Shown: positions 1-10,098, counted from the first letter of the stretch. The stretch is 64,000 nucleotides of DNA from Oceanicoccus sp. KOV_DT_Chl (GCF_900120175.1 NZ_FQLF01000002.1:744001-808000); one strand, 5' to 3'. A program made the numbers and translations. The notes: generated from the sequence alone by a model not told the origin.

Positions 1-364
1 AACGGCTAACACTGGCTTGCGAACCATCATTACGAGCCCCAACAACCATATCGTAGCCCTTATCAAACTCTGCCAATAAGCGAGGGATATCATTCGGTTT
101 ATGCTGCCCATCACCATCCATAAAAACAATGACGTCGCCAGTCGCTTTTTTAGCACCTGATTTAATAGCTGCACCATTACCCTTGCTATAGGGATGCCGC
201 ACCTCAACAACCTCGCAGGTCTCACAAACCGCCGAGGTATTATCATCCGAGCCATCATTAACTACGATGAGCTCAGCCATGGGCATGGCCACTTTTATAG
301 CCGGCAAAAGTACTAGCAATGATTCAGCTTCATTTTTTGCAGGTATTACAACAGACACTTTCAT
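1..364 (-). CDS. GT2 glycosyltransferase, polyprenyl-phosphate-mannose-synthase-like (3' end outside window)
   Basis: Only the first 121 codons are inside the window; the gene runs off the left edge. The visible N-terminus has the GT-A nucleotide-binding start (VSVVIPAKNEAESL), the VVNDGSDDNT motif and a DXD-type metal motif in MDGDGQH, as in DPM1/GtrB-like family 2 enzymes that load a sugar onto a polyprenyl phosphate at the cytoplasmic membrane face. It lies 46 nt downstream of two TMTC-like GT-C proteins on the same strand, which would need such a lipid-linked donor. That pairing, not the sequence alone, suggests its role. The exact sugar cannot be read. Confidence 0.85.
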   Translation of the reverse strand, partial: MKVSVVIPAKNEAESLLVLLPAIKVAMPMAELIVVNDGSDDNTSAVCETCEVVEVRHPYSKGNGAAIKSGAKKATGDVIVFMDGDGQHKPNDIPRLLAEFDKGYDMVVGARNDGSQASVSR

Positions 365-410
365 TAGGTCACCTTGACGTATATAAATTCACTTAAGCAG
401 TTGGCCGCAC

Positions 411-2378
411 TCACTCACCGCAGCAGTTGTTAATCTGTAGCGATAAACGCTCAATATCCTCTAAATATTTATCATTAGCAAAGCCTTTTATAATGGCTAA
501 ATATTCCCTGGCCTCATCAACTTCTTGTGAATGAAGAGCCAAATCTGCTAAAGCTATATAACCTTTAGCATTAGGCGATATCGCCATTGCTTGCAGCAAC
601 AACTGTTTACTTTCTGCTGAACGCCCACGCTCGAACTCAAAAATTCCGTAGCCGCTTAACACATTCGAGCGCGCCCAATTACTCAAGGACTGATTATCCA
701 AAACATTCAAAAATATGGCCTCAACCACATCAGCCTTAGCATAACAATCGCTATTACGATAACAAACAACCAGCTGGCTAAGATAGCTATCAGTACTCAC
801 CCTATACGTATTACTCTTCAAACGCTTTAATAGCTCTGCCATTATTTGCGGTGAAAACATCTCATTATAACGAGAATGAAACACTAATAACCCCAAGTAG
901 GATGCCACATAATCTGCATCTGCCTTGGCGGCCAGATTGGCACGTTTAAGCGCCTGCTGATATAAACTTGCGGCTTCTGCCGCGCGCCCAGCTAGAATTT
1001 CTACCTCACAGGCTTGCAGATATAACATCCCCAACTCCCATTGTGATCGCGCAGAATCAGGGTGCCTTGCTGCATCTGCCTGCATCTGTCCTGCCGCTGT
1101 TGACCATTCTGCCGCACGGAGAAATGTCATACTCGCAGTAAACATTAACAACGGCAGCGCAATCAGAATAACCCGTTGAGATGTTATTAAATTCCTTTTA
1201 AGTAACTCGGCTACAAGCATTACAACGATTAAAACAATCCCTACCGAGGGCAAATAGTTCCTATGCTCATACATAATTTCCAACGGTATAAAACTTGATT
1301 CAAGGCTATGCCCGATAATAAAAAAACTGATGCCAAAGCCAAGCCAGACAAACTTTTTCCTGCAAACTATCGCAGCCAAGACTAACAACGCTAAACCAAC
1401 AATTGAAATCACAGTAGAAACAGGCTTAAACAACTCCGTAGAAAATCTAAAATCATCATGATGCAAGCTATACTGACTAATATTAGGTATCACAATCCAG
1501 TTCAAATATGACCAAAGCACTCTTGGCTCGGTAAGCAAACGCTCGTATTGAGTAAACTGACGCATTTGGTAACCATCAACAAACCATGACTTAACAAATT
1601 GCAGGTAATACAGGATCACTAATACGGCAGCACCAGTTACAATCCAAAAAAACTGCCGGTAACGCTTTTCACGTAGTGATGTAGGCTGATCATTAAAGAA
1701 GTAGTATTCGATGAGAACAAAAAATACCGGCATTAGTATTGCATTTTCTTTACTTAATACGCCAAGCGCTAAACAGCTGGCGATCAAAACAGGGGACAAC
1801 CACTGCCTCTTGCCTGGACTTTCTAACTGCTGCCGCCAGCGGATATAACAAACCAACCCTAACAGCGTGAACATCCCTGACAATAAGGTCATCCTTTGAA
1901 CCACATAAAAAATAGTTGATATATGTAGCGGATGGATAGCCCAGAGCAAACCCACACTAAACGCCAATAATGTTATACGTTTCGGAGTAAGCCATTCATT
2001 GTTTTTTGCCTGTAACTGGAGCAGTAATATTGAAAGTACAACAACGACTAGCGTATTGAGCAGATGAATAGCAAGATTGGCCATTTTAAAAGCAGGAGCA
2101 GAAAGGCCACTAAAATAATACGACAAGGAAAAGCTCAGCATTGATACCGGCCTGCCAAAATTTCCTGTCTTCCCTGAATCCCACCCCTGCATCAGGCTTT
2201 GCCAGCTGGTACTTTCTATGCGAATGTCTTTATTAAGCTCAATATTTATCCGATCATCAAAAACAAAATCGCCATTAACCGCAGAGTACATTACCAGCAC
2301 GACAATCGCAGCCAAACCAACAGCATATGCAGCTAAATACTTTCTCGATACGGATTCATTTTTAAGACTAAAACTCAT
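411..2378 (-). CDS. TMTC-like polytopic membrane glycosyltransferase with C-terminal TPR region
   Basis: A 655-residue protein with a hydrophobic N-terminal two thirds (about 10-12 membrane segments) and a soluble tail from about residue 435 that contains TPR-like helices. The first extracytoplasmic loop has FVFDDR (Asp41-Asp42), then GRPVSM (75-80), HPLHIS, and EHRNYLPS further on. These match the layout of TMTC/PMT-type GT-C enzymes, which use a lipid-phosphate sugar and a catalytic acidic pair in loop 1. It is a paralogue of the next gene (2406-4352), 27 nt away, and is followed by a GT2 gene. Position beside pilA suggests pilin or envelope-protein O-glycosylation; this is inference. An O-antigen ligase/Wzy role is an alternative. 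Confidence 0.8.
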   Translation of the reverse strand: MSFSLKNESVSRKYLAAYAVGLAAIVVLVMYSAVNGDFVFDDRINIELNKDIRIESTSWQSLMQGWDSGKTGNFGRPVSMLSFSLSYYFSGLSAPAFKMANLAIHLLNTLVVVVLSILLLQLQAKNNEWLTPKRITLLAFSVGLLWAIHPLHISTIFYVVQRMTLLSGMFTLLGLVCYIRWRQQLESPGKRQWLSPVLIASCLALGVLSKENAILMPVFFVLIEYYFFNDQPTSLREKRYRQFFWIVTGAAVLVILYYLQFVKSWFVDGYQMRQFTQYERLLTEPRVLWSYLNWIVIPNISQYSLHHDDFRFSTELFKPVSTVISIVGLALLVLAAIVCRKKFVWLGFGISFFIIGHSLESSFIPLEIMYEHRNYLPSVGIVLIVVMLVAELLKRNLITSQRVILIALPLLMFTASMTFLRAAEWSTAAGQMQADAARHPDSARSQWELGMLYLQACEVEILAGRAAEAASLYQQALKRANLAAKADADYVASYLGLLVFHSRYNEMFSPQIMAELLKRLKSNTYRVSTDSYLSQLVVCYRNSDCYAKADVVEAIFLNVLDNQSLSNWARSNVLSGYGIFEFERGRSAESKQLLLQAMAISPNAKGYIALADLALHSQEVDEAREYLAIIKGFANDKYLEDIERLSLQINNCCGE

Positions 2379-2405
2379 TCACTGCACTCTGTATAAAATC
2401 GTCAA

Positions 2406-4352
2406 CTACTTTTCTGATTTTTTAAAATCAAAATTAATGCCTTTATCGCAACATATAGCAACATATTCACTTAACAACTCAATTTGCTTTTTCGATTCAG
2501 CGCTATCACTGACGATTAACTTGTACCCCGCAAGGTATAACTCCGCTTTATCTTTATTACCCAACTCCAAACTATGCACAACTAATCGGGTATAAGTACT
2601 TTCCAGTGGATAAAGTGCTAACGACTGTTCAAACAATGTATAGGCTTTGTTAATATCCCCTCTTGCATACACATACTCAGCATATACATACTTTAATTCT
2701 GCCAATAAATAATCACTGATCTTTGGGTTGGAAAACACTGCATTAAATATTCGTCCAACAATAGGCTCTAATGCTTTTGCATCAGTTCGCTGCAACGCAC
2801 AATCAACCAGAGTTTTAAATCCTTGATGATTCTCTACTCGATAAGGATAAACTAACCTCTCCTCCAAACTTACCACCCAACGCTCATCAATGGACTCACC
2901 TGTTTCACAACGAGTAGCCACCAGCCCGATTAAAGCCAATGACGACCTGGGATCAGCTGCCATTGCATACTCAGCATACTCCAGACCCTTTTCATAAAAT
3001 GCGGGTTCTCTACGATTTAAAATGACACTTTTTTGATACTCTGTCAGATACCAACGCCCCATCTCCCATTGGGTACGAGCAGAATTGGGGTGACGCTCGG
3101 AAGCCGCAAGTAACTGTAAATGGTAGTTACCCCACTCACTGGAACGCATCAACGTGGCTGCAGCTAATACCACCAACCAAATCACCACTAGAGGCTTTTG
3201 AATAGCGCTTACCGATGACTGCCCGAGCGAACTGCTAACTAGCAAAACCAGACAGAAAATCACGCCAAAGCTAGGCAAATAATTACGGTGCTCAAACACC
3301 ATCTCTAACGGGATAAAGCTGGATTCCAGCACATGGCCCATCAAGAACCAGCCCACACCAAATGCCAGCCAAGGCTTTTTAGCCCTGAAAATGCCAGCGA
3401 CAATCAACAATACCGACCAAAACACCGCCGACAGCAGTGTGGTCTGAGGGCGTAACCAAGCGGTTGATTTGAGTATATCGTCATGAAAGAAACCATACTG
3501 GCTTATATCCGGAATGATTATCCACTGTAGATAGTGGGTTAATACTCTGAGCTGGGTAAGCAATCGTTCATACTGACTAAAGTCTCGCTGCAAGTAACCA
3601 CTGCTAAACCAGGCAGCGTAAAAATGCAGGTAGCACAACAGGGCAATAAAACTAACCAAAGCAGCACTGAATACTATTTGACGATAGACTGGCCCATTTT
3701 CTTTTGAAAATATCCAGCTTTCTATTAAAAGAATAAAGCCAGCCAGCAAAATAGCATTTTCTTTACTTAAAAATGCCAGTGCAGAAAGTAATAAAAAAAG
3801 CGGAACCGCCAACCATGCCGACAACACGCTACGCCGCCACTCAACATAAACCCAAAGCGCATACAGACTGAACAGTGCAGCCAGCATCGCCATCCGCTGC
3901 ACCACATAAAGCACACTTGACACCTGCAAAGGATTTAGAGCCCACATCAAGGCAATAATTATCGCCAGGCTAAATACCTTTTCGTGCTTTACCAATCCTC
4001 GCACTGCCAATACCAGCAACAGACTCCGGCTTAGACCAAAAACACCTATAAATGTCACTACATGAACGAGTATATTGCCTAACTTAAAGGCCTTTGGATC
4101 AACATCACCGGCTAAATAGTAATTCAAACCAAAACTCAACATGGAAACAGGCCGCCCTAAAATACCGGGGTCACCTGCCATAAGCCATTGCTGCAAACCA
4201 TCAAGACTTAGTTGATCAACGCGCAATTGCTCATTAAGGACAATGCTATTGAAGTCATCGAAGATGAATGCTCCCGTGATTCCAGGTACAAAAGCAAGGA
4301 AAACAATGAAGCTGACGATTAGCAGAGCTAGCCAGATTTGATAAAAGCGCAT
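2406..4352 (-). CDS. TMTC-like polytopic membrane glycosyltransferase, paralogue
   Basis: A 648-residue paralogue of the downstream gene, sharing the order FIFDDF (Asp32-Asp33), GRPVSMLSFGLNYYLAG, VLYVVQRMA, LSKENAILLAG, EHRNYLPSFG and a C-terminal TPR-like tail ending in a Cys-Cys region. The two proteins are clearly diverged rather than recent copies, so they may act on different acceptors or add successive sugars. It is divergent from pilA, whose start codon is 322 bp away, and heads the minus-strand unit of two TMTC-like genes and the GT2. Catalytic activity is inferred from the loop-1 Asp pair and the GT-C layout. Confidence 0.8.
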   Translation of the reverse strand: MRFYQIWLALLIVSFIVFLAFVPGITGAFIFDDFNSIVLNEQLRVDQLSLDGLQQWLMAGDPGILGRPVSMLSFGLNYYLAGDVDPKAFKLGNILVHVVTFIGVFGLSRSLLLVLAVRGLVKHEKVFSLAIIIALMWALNPLQVSSVLYVVQRMAMLAALFSLYALWVYVEWRRSVLSAWLAVPLFLLLSALAFLSKENAILLAGFILLIESWIFSKENGPVYRQIVFSAALVSFIALLCYLHFYAAWFSSGYLQRDFSQYERLLTQLRVLTHYLQWIIIPDISQYGFFHDDILKSTAWLRPQTTLLSAVFWSVLLIVAGIFRAKKPWLAFGVGWFLMGHVLESSFIPLEMVFEHRNYLPSFGVIFCLVLLVSSSLGQSSVSAIQKPLVVIWLVVLAAATLMRSSEWGNYHLQLLAASERHPNSARTQWEMGRWYLTEYQKSVILNRREPAFYEKGLEYAEYAMAADPRSSLALIGLVATRCETGESIDERWVVSLEERLVYPYRVENHQGFKTLVDCALQRTDAKALEPIVGRIFNAVFSNPKISDYLLAELKYVYAEYVYARGDINKAYTLFEQSLALYPLESTYTRLVVHSLELGNKDKAELYLAGYKLIVSDSAESKKQIELLSEYVAICCDKGINFDFKKSEK

Positions 4353-4540
4353 TATTTTAATTAAACCACCTATCTATATAACTCAAACCGCGAACAACAA
4401 ACCAAACAGATGACAAAATTTGTCACCAGCTGTCATTATCAGTCATAAAAAGCTTCACTTGAAAACTACGTGCCTGCTTGATAATAGCCTAAGCCTATTT
4501 TTTTTCCATAAAAAACAAAGAGTTAAAAAAAACCTAAAAT

Positions 4541-4556
4541 TGGCACGGACCATGCT
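4541..4556 (+). promoter_or_regulatory. Sigma-54 promoter of pilA
   Basis: TGGCACG-GACC-ATGCT has the -24 GG and -12 GC elements at exactly the sigma-54 spacing, differing from TGGCACG-N4-TTGCW at one base. It lies 119 nt upstream of the pilA start. In other gammaproteobacteria pilA is driven by RpoN with PilS/PilR, so the same is likely here; pilSR is not in this window. Confidence 0.8.
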
Positions 4557-4674
4557 ATGTACTTAGTAACGGCGAATAGCCTACAAAGTTTTCTCTTTAA
4601 CTGGCGAACGAGCCTAAAGCGACTACGCTATTTATCGAATTAACCCTTTTTGCTTTAACCACGAGGAACGACCC

Positions 4675-5121
4675 ATGAAAAACACACAACAGGGCTTCAC
4701 CCTAATCGAACTGATGATCGTTATTGCCATTATTGGTATCCTGGCTTCAGTAGCAATCCCACAGTATCAGGTTTACACACAGCGTTCTGAAGTAACCACT
4801 TCTATCAGCGCAATTCGCCCATTACAGTTAGCCATTCAGGAATTTGCTGCATTGAATGCAACATTGCCAGCAGCACTTACTGATATTGCACGCTTCGGTG
4901 CACCATCTAATGCGACTAGCTATGCTTCAGGTATTGTGGCTTCAGCGGCAATGACCAATGGCGATATCACCATTACCTTTAAAGGTGCAGGTAGTGCCCC
5001 AGCTGATGTAGCAGGTACAACACTTATCCTGGATGCCTCTATCAGTGGTGCAGGTAATGTTAGCTTCAGCGCCAACGGTGGTACTCTTGAGACTAAATTC
5101 CGCCCTAACATGAACAACTAA
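4675..5121 (+). CDS. pilA: Type IVa major pilin
   Basis: A 148-residue class IVa prepilin. A six-residue basic leader ends at Gly7, and mature Phe1 begins FTLIELMIVIAIIGILASVAIP with Glu5, the standard cleavage, N-methylation and assembly signal. The mature protein has no cysteine at all, so the usual C-terminal disulfide loop is absent. The tail is rich in Ala, Gly, Ser and Thr, leaving many possible O-glycosylation sites. It has its own sigma-54 promoter and a strong terminator before pilB, which explains high pilin relative to the motor proteins. The PilD encoded downstream would process it. Confidence 0.97.
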   Translation: MKNTQQGFTLIELMIVIAIIGILASVAIPQYQVYTQRSEVTTSISAIRPLQLAIQEFAALNATLPAALTDIARFGAPSNATSYASGIVASAAMTNGDITITFKGAGSAPADVAGTTLILDASISGAGNVSFSANGGTLETKFRPNMNN

Positions 5122-5168
5122 TACCCTTGTTCTAGTGCTCCAAGCGCTGCTCGTCAGAGCAGCAACCT

Positions 5169-5200
5169 AAATGCCCATACCCTTGTATGGGCATTTTTGT
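5169..5200 (+). terminator. Rho-independent terminator after pilA
   Basis: An ATGCCCATAC/GTATGGGCAT stem with a tight CCTT loop and a T-rich tail lies 48 nt after the pilA stop. It separates abundant pilA mRNA from pilBCD. Confidence 0.85.
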
Positions 5201-5379
5201 TTATAGCTATTACTACTTCTCAACCTTCATTTGCCTCTCGCAAAGACTCCTTGCGCCATACATCACAAACGCCACTAAAATTAATCACAAACCCTAACAT
5301 GTTGTAGAAATTAAACTACAATCAAGGGGTTAGTTACTTTTTTGTATTTTTTAAGTTTTTCTTTGCAGGCTCAAAAACA

Positions 5380-7088
5380 ATGAATGCGATTCCTCTTAGC
5401 GGCCTTGCCCGTCGACTGGTCAGGGACAATATACTCACCGAAGAAACCGCTCAAAATGCATTCCAGAGTGCCAGCTCTGGAAAAACACCTTTTGTCTCTT
5501 ATTTGGTGTCGGAAAACCTCTGCGATAGCGCCCATATCGCAGAAGCCGCTTCTGATGAATTTGGAGCACCGCTATTCGACCTATCAGCATTCAACATGGA
5601 AATGTCGCCACGTGACCTGGTTGATATCAAGCTCATTCAGCAACACCACACACTACCTCTCTACCGTCGGGCAACCGACTATTTATCGCAGTTTCAGATC
5701 CAACCAATTTACGCGCACTCGATGAAATCAAATTCCATACCGGCATTAACACCGATGCCGTATTAGTTGATGAAAAATTACTCAGCGATGCGATTGCCAA
5801 ATACGTTGATGCCAATGACGAACCTCTAGGTGGTTTCGATGATCTGGAAGACGGTCTGGAAGACCTGGACATAGAGGCGGTAGATGAAACCGGGGCTAAA
5901 GAGAACGATACCGGTGGAGATATAGACGAGACCCCTATCGTAAAATTTGTTAATAAAGTATTAATTGATGCTATTAAAACCGGTGCATCAGATATCCATT
6001 TTGAGCCCTATGAAAAATCTTATCGGGTACGATTTCGTACCGATGGTATTCTACAAGAAATGACTCGACCGCCTATGTCACTCGCAGGAAGGTTAGCAGC
6101 TCGTTTAAAAGTTATGTCGCAAATGGACATCTCCGAGCGCCGCATGCCGCAAGATGGCCGGATTAAAATGAAGCTATCCAAAAACAGGGCGATAGACTTC
6201 CGGGTTAACACATTGCCGACACTATTCGGTGAAAAAATCGTATTGCGTATATTAGATCCCAGCAGCGCCCAAATGGGAATCGACGCACTGGGTTACGAGC
6301 CCGTTCAAAAAGAAATGTTTATGCACGCCTTGAAGCAACCACAAGGCATGATATTGGTTACTGGCCCAACGGGTAGTGGTAAAACAGTGTCCCTCTACAC
6401 CGGCTTAAATATTCTCAACGAGCCTGATATTAATATCTCCACAGCGGAAGACCCCGTAGAAATTAACCTGGAAGGGATTAACCAGTGCCATGTAAACCCC
6501 AAAGTGGGTTTAACATTCGCTGAAGCGCTGCGCTCGTTCTTACGTCAAGATCCGGACGTCATCATGGTAGGGGAAATACGCGACCTGGAAACAGCCGAGA
6601 TAGCTATCAAAGCCGCACAAACTGGCCACATGGTGATGTCGACCTTGCACACCAACAGTGCTGCAGAAACAATAACCCGCTTAATGAATATGGGGGTACC
6701 AGCGTTTAACGTCGCCACATCCGTTAGCCTTATCATTGCCCAACGACTGGCAAGACGGCTGTGCTCAAATTGTGCAGAACCCGCCGAGATACCTAAAGAC
6801 TTACTATTGAAAGAAGGATTTACCGAAGAGGATTTAGAAACCGCTACCTTGATGAAGCCCGTAGGATGCTCTAAATGCTCTAACGGTAGCAAAGGGCGAG
6901 TGGGTATTTATGAAGTGGTTCGCATTACCGATGAGATTGCTCGTATTATTATGGAAGGCGGAAACTCCATCGAAATTGCAGATCAGGCTCGTAAACAGGG
7001 CTTTAATGACCTGCGTCGTTCAGCATTAATGAAAGCAGCCCAAGGCTTAATTAGCCTGGAAGAAGTAAACCGGGTGACCAAGGACTAA
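5380..7088 (+). CDS. pilB: Type IV pilus extension ATPase PilB (single-base frameshift)
   Basis: Cytoplasmic hexameric ATPase that powers pilus extension. The N-terminal MshEN-type domain reads from 5380 until a GGG run at 5669-5671. Restoring one G there ([23 protein letters not shown]) joins it in frame to the rest, giving about 569 residues, the usual PilB length. Visible motifs are Walker A GPTGSGKT (about 328-335), Walker [10 protein letters not shown], a His box [11 protein letters not shown], and a zinc tetracysteine CSNC...CSKC (about 461-500). As written, the gene encodes a truncated 128-residue product and a headless C-terminal part. The stop is 3 nt before pilC. I regard it as an intact gene with a consensus error, but a real mutation would make the strain non-piliated. 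Confidence 0.93.
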
Positions 7089-7091
7089 GTT

Positions 7092-8306
7092 ATGGCAACA
7101 GTAGCAAAAACCAGCATCTATGTTTGGCAAGGGACCGACAAACAGGGCAGGCCCACTAAAGGCGAAAGTAGCGGTATTAGCCAGACAATGGTTAAGGCGC
7201 AGCTACGCAAGCAAGGCATCAACCCCAAGTCGGTAAAGAAGAAGCCCAAACCGCTTTTCAGTAATGCAAAACCGATAAAGCCTAGTGATATTTCTGTATT
7301 TACTCGTCAGTTAGCTACTATGATGAAAGCAGGTGTTCCACTGGTACAAAGCTTTGAAATAGTTGCCGATGGTTTAGACAATCCTTCCATGGCTGACTTG
7401 GTCAATAACGTTAAAAACGAAGTTGCATCGGGCACCAGCTTTGCCAATTCAATCGCTAAACACCCAAAGCATTTTGATGACCTCTATTGCAACCTGGTAG
7501 CATCCGGTGAACAATCCGGTACCTTAGAAACCATGCTCGAGCGTATTGCAACGTACAAAGAAAAAACCGAAGCCCTTAAAGCAAAAATTAAAAAAGCCAT
7601 GACCTACCCTATCGCGGTACTGGTTGTCGCAACCATCGTAACCGGTATTCTGCTGGTGAAAGTTATTCCGCAATTTGCTGAATCCTTCGCTAGCTTTGGT
7701 TCAGAACTGCCGGCCTTTACCTTGTGGGTATTAAGCCTTTCCGAGCTGGTTCAGGAATGGTGGCTAATCATTCTTATAGGGATCATGGCCAGTGTTTTCC
7801 TATTTAAAGAAGCCAGAACCAGATCCCCTCAAGTGGCGCTGGCCGTCGACAAACTCTCATTAAAACTACCCGTGGTGGGCGACATCATTTTTCAATCCAT
7901 CATCGCTCGTTTTGCCCGCACCCTATCGACAACCTTCGCCGCGGGTGTGCCGTTAATCGATGCACTGGAGGCGGTATCAGGCACCGCCGGCAACATCATC
8001 TATGCCTCTGCAATCAAACGTATTCGCGAAGATGTGATGACTGGGCAACAATTAAATACATCGATTAAAGCTACAAATTTATTCCCCAATATGCTGCTAC
8101 AAATGGTAGCCATTGGCGAACAATCCGGCGCCCTCGATGACATGCTGGAAAAAGTAGCCCAACACTATGAGGATGCGGTTGATAACTCAGTAGACAATCT
8201 TACTTCATTATTAGAACCCATTATCATGAGCTTTTTAGGTGTAGTGGTTGGCGGCTTAATGGTAGCTATGTACTTACCAATCTTTATGATGGGCGCTGCG
8301 ATTTAA
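7092..8306 (+). CDS. pilC: Type IV pilus inner-membrane platform protein PilC
   Basis: A 404-residue GspF/PilC-family platform protein. Two homologous T2SSF cytoplasmic domains (about 70-190 and 270-395) each carry the FARTLSTTFAAGVPLIDALE / FTRQLATMMKAGVPL signature, and each is followed by hydrophobic helices (about 170-235 and 375-400). The protein couples PilB ATPase movement to pilin addition at the inner membrane. It starts 3 nt after pilB and ends 3 nt before pilD, a compact pilBCD operon in the order seen in Pseudomonas and relatives. Confidence 0.97.
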   Translation: MATVAKTSIYVWQGTDKQGRPTKGESSGISQTMVKAQLRKQGINPKSVKKKPKPLFSNAKPIKPSDISVFTRQLATMMKAGVPLVQSFEIVADGLDNPSMADLVNNVKNEVASGTSFANSIAKHPKHFDDLYCNLVASGEQSGTLETMLERIATYKEKTEALKAKIKKAMTYPIAVLVVATIVTGILLVKVIPQFAESFASFGSELPAFTLWVLSLSELVQEWWLIILIGIMASVFLFKEARTRSPQVALAVDKLSLKLPVVGDIIFQSIIARFARTLSTTFAAGVPLIDALEAVSGTAGNIIYASAIKRIREDVMTGQQLNTSIKATNLFPNMLLQMVAIGEQSGALDDMLEKVAQHYEDAVDNSVDNLTSLLEPIIMSFLGVVVGGLMVAMYLPIFMMGAAI

Positions 8307-8309
8307 CCG

Positions 8310-9170
8310 ATGACTATAGCTGAAGTATTACAGACCTCGCCTGCTCTATTAGCAGGCATGACACTAGTCATTGGCCTCTTGGTAGGTAGTTTTCTAAACG
8401 TAGTGATCTATCGTCTCCCCCTAATGATGGAGCGCGAATGGAAAAGCGAATGCCGTTTGATATTAGAATTAGACAGTGAAGACACCCCATTAGAGACCGA
8501 CACCTTTAATCTTGCACATCCCGCATCACACTGTCCAGGCTGTGATGCCCCGATAAAACCCTGGCAAAATATCCCTGTTATCAGCTTTTTATTCCTCAAG
8601 GGAAAATGCGCCAAATGTAATACCAAAATATCCATACGCTACCCCATTATTGAAGCCATTACCGGTATTCTATCGGTGATTATCGCTCTGCACTTTGGCG
8701 CATCTGCGCAGACTATAGCCGCCTTATTGTTTACCTGGTGCTTAATCAGCCTGACGATGATTGATGCCGACACCAAACTACTGCCTGATCAAATCACACT
8801 ACCATTACTGTGGGCCGGTTTATTAATCAACAGCTTTGGACTATTCGTGCCACTCTACGATGCCGTATGGGGCGCTATTGGCGGCTACCTAAGTTTATGG
8901 TCGGTTTATTGGCTGTTTAAATTACTCACCGGTAAAGAAGGGATGGGCTTTGGTGACTTTAAATTACTGGCGGCACTGGGCGCATGGATGGGTTGGCAAT
9001 ATTTATTGGTCATCATATTATTATCCTCATTGGTTGGAGCAGTAGTCGGCACTATTATTCTGACTCTCAGCAAGCAGGGCGTAACACCGCGATACCTTTC
9101 GGCCCTTATCTCGCTGCCGCTGGCTGGATTGCCTTTCTTTGGGGTGATCAAATCATTACCACATACTTGA
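8310..9170 (+). CDS. pilD: Prepilin leader peptidase / N-methyltransferase
   Basis: A 286-residue polytopic aspartyl protease that cleaves prepilins and methylates the new N-terminus. The N-terminal cytoplasmic domain has the two zinc cysteine pairs CPGC (75/78) and CAKC (100/103). The catalytic aspartates lie in MIDADTKLLPD (Asp152 region) and GMGFGDFK (Asp216). About eight membrane helices are visible. It should process PilA here and any type II secretion pseudopilins elsewhere. Confidence 0.97.
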   Translation: MTIAEVLQTSPALLAGMTLVIGLLVGSFLNVVIYRLPLMMEREWKSECRLILELDSEDTPLETDTFNLAHPASHCPGCDAPIKPWQNIPVISFLFLKGKCAKCNTKISIRYPIIEAITGILSVIIALHFGASAQTIAALLFTWCLISLTMIDADTKLLPDQITLPLLWAGLLINSFGLFVPLYDAVWGAIGGYLSLWSVYWLFKLLTGKEGMGFGDFKLLAALGAWMGWQYLLVIILLSSLVGAVVGTIILTLSKQGVTPRYLSALISLPLAGLPFFGVIKSLPHT

Positions 9171-9251
9171 GCATTAGCGGTATCAAATAAGCTTAAAAAC
9201 CCCTCGCATTCAAGTTAAACTACCCCGCCTTACACTCCATGAGCTATCTCT

Positions 9252-9869
9252 ATGTTTGTCGTTGGTTTAACAGGCGGTATTGGTAGCGGCAAAACTGCCG
9301 CCTCTGATCATTTTGCCCAGCTTGGTATCGAGATTATTGATGCAGATATCGCGTCAAGAGTCGTTGTTGAGCCGGGTACACCAGCGCTCAAGCAAATCGC
9401 CGACCATTTTGGTGCTGATATTTTATTGAGCGACCAATCCCTTGATCGTGCCAGCTTAAGGCAGAAGATATTTGCCAATCCTGAAGACAAACAGTGGCTG
9501 GAAAATTTACTGCATCCCTTGATTGCCGAAGAAATATTTCGAAGCATTAATCAGGTAGCTAGCCCATACGCGCTATTTGTATCGCCTTTATTAATTGAAT
9601 CTGGTCAGGACATAATCTGTGACCGTCTATTAGTCATAGACGTACCGGAATCGGTCCAACTCGAACGCACTATAAAACGCGACAGTAATGATGCAGAACA
9701 GGTACAACGTATTATGGCTAGCCAGGCAAGCCGCGAGCAACGCCTGACAAAAGCTACCGATGTGATTGAAAACACCGCAGGCATTGAACACCTGCAACAA
9801 CAAGTTGAAACGCTGCACCAACAATTTTTGCTACTAGCAGCCGCAAAAACCAAGAGCAACGAACAATGA
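9252..9869 (+). CDS. coaE: Dephospho-CoA kinase
   Basis: A 205-residue enzyme for the last step of coenzyme A synthesis. The P-loop GGIGSGKT lies at residues 8-15, followed by DADIASRVVVEPG (substrate lid region) and HPLIAEEIF. The pilBCD-coaE-yacG order is common in Gammaproteobacteria. The stop overlaps the yacG start by 4 nt, so the two are translationally coupled. Confidence 0.96.
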   Translation: MFVVGLTGGIGSGKTAASDHFAQLGIEIIDADIASRVVVEPGTPALKQIADHFGADILLSDQSLDRASLRQKIFANPEDKQWLENLLHPLIAEEIFRSINQVASPYALFVSPLLIESGQDIICDRLLVIDVPESVQLERTIKRDSNDAEQVQRIMASQASREQRLTKATDVIENTAGIEHLQQQVETLHQQFLLLAAAKTKSNEQ

Positions 9870-10063
9870 ATACAGCAACAAAGAAGATTCCCTGCCCAAG
9901 CTGCAAGACAGCCATCGAATGGCGAACAGACAACCCCAATCGCCCGTTCTGCTCGGAAAGCTGTAAAAATAAAGACTTTATCGCATGGGCGGAAGAAGAC
10001 AGAGCCATGGCAGGGAACCCGATTTACGATGACTTTCTATCTGGAGATTTAGAACAGGAGTAA
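9866..10063 (+). CDS. yacG: DNA gyrase inhibitor YacG (zinc protein)
   Basis: A 65-residue protein with one zinc site formed by Cys10, Cys13, Cys29 and Cys33 (CPSC ... FCSESC), followed by DFIAWAEE as in the family. E. coli YacG binds GyrB and blocks DNA binding. It overlaps coaE by 4 nt and ends 36 bp before the convergent end of the LplT-like gene, with no clear terminator between. Confidence 0.93.
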   Translation: MNTATKKIPCPSCKTAIEWRTDNPNRPFCSESCKNKDFIAWAEEDRAMAGNPIYDDFLSGDLEQE

Positions 10064-10098
10064 ACTGATAATGCATCAAACCGGCTAACCAGCACGCC

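Noticed and set aside
5633-5872. Minus-strand frame and other overlapping frames around the pilB frameshift
   Set aside because: PilB family sequence covers the region continuously once a single G is restored; the others are shadows.
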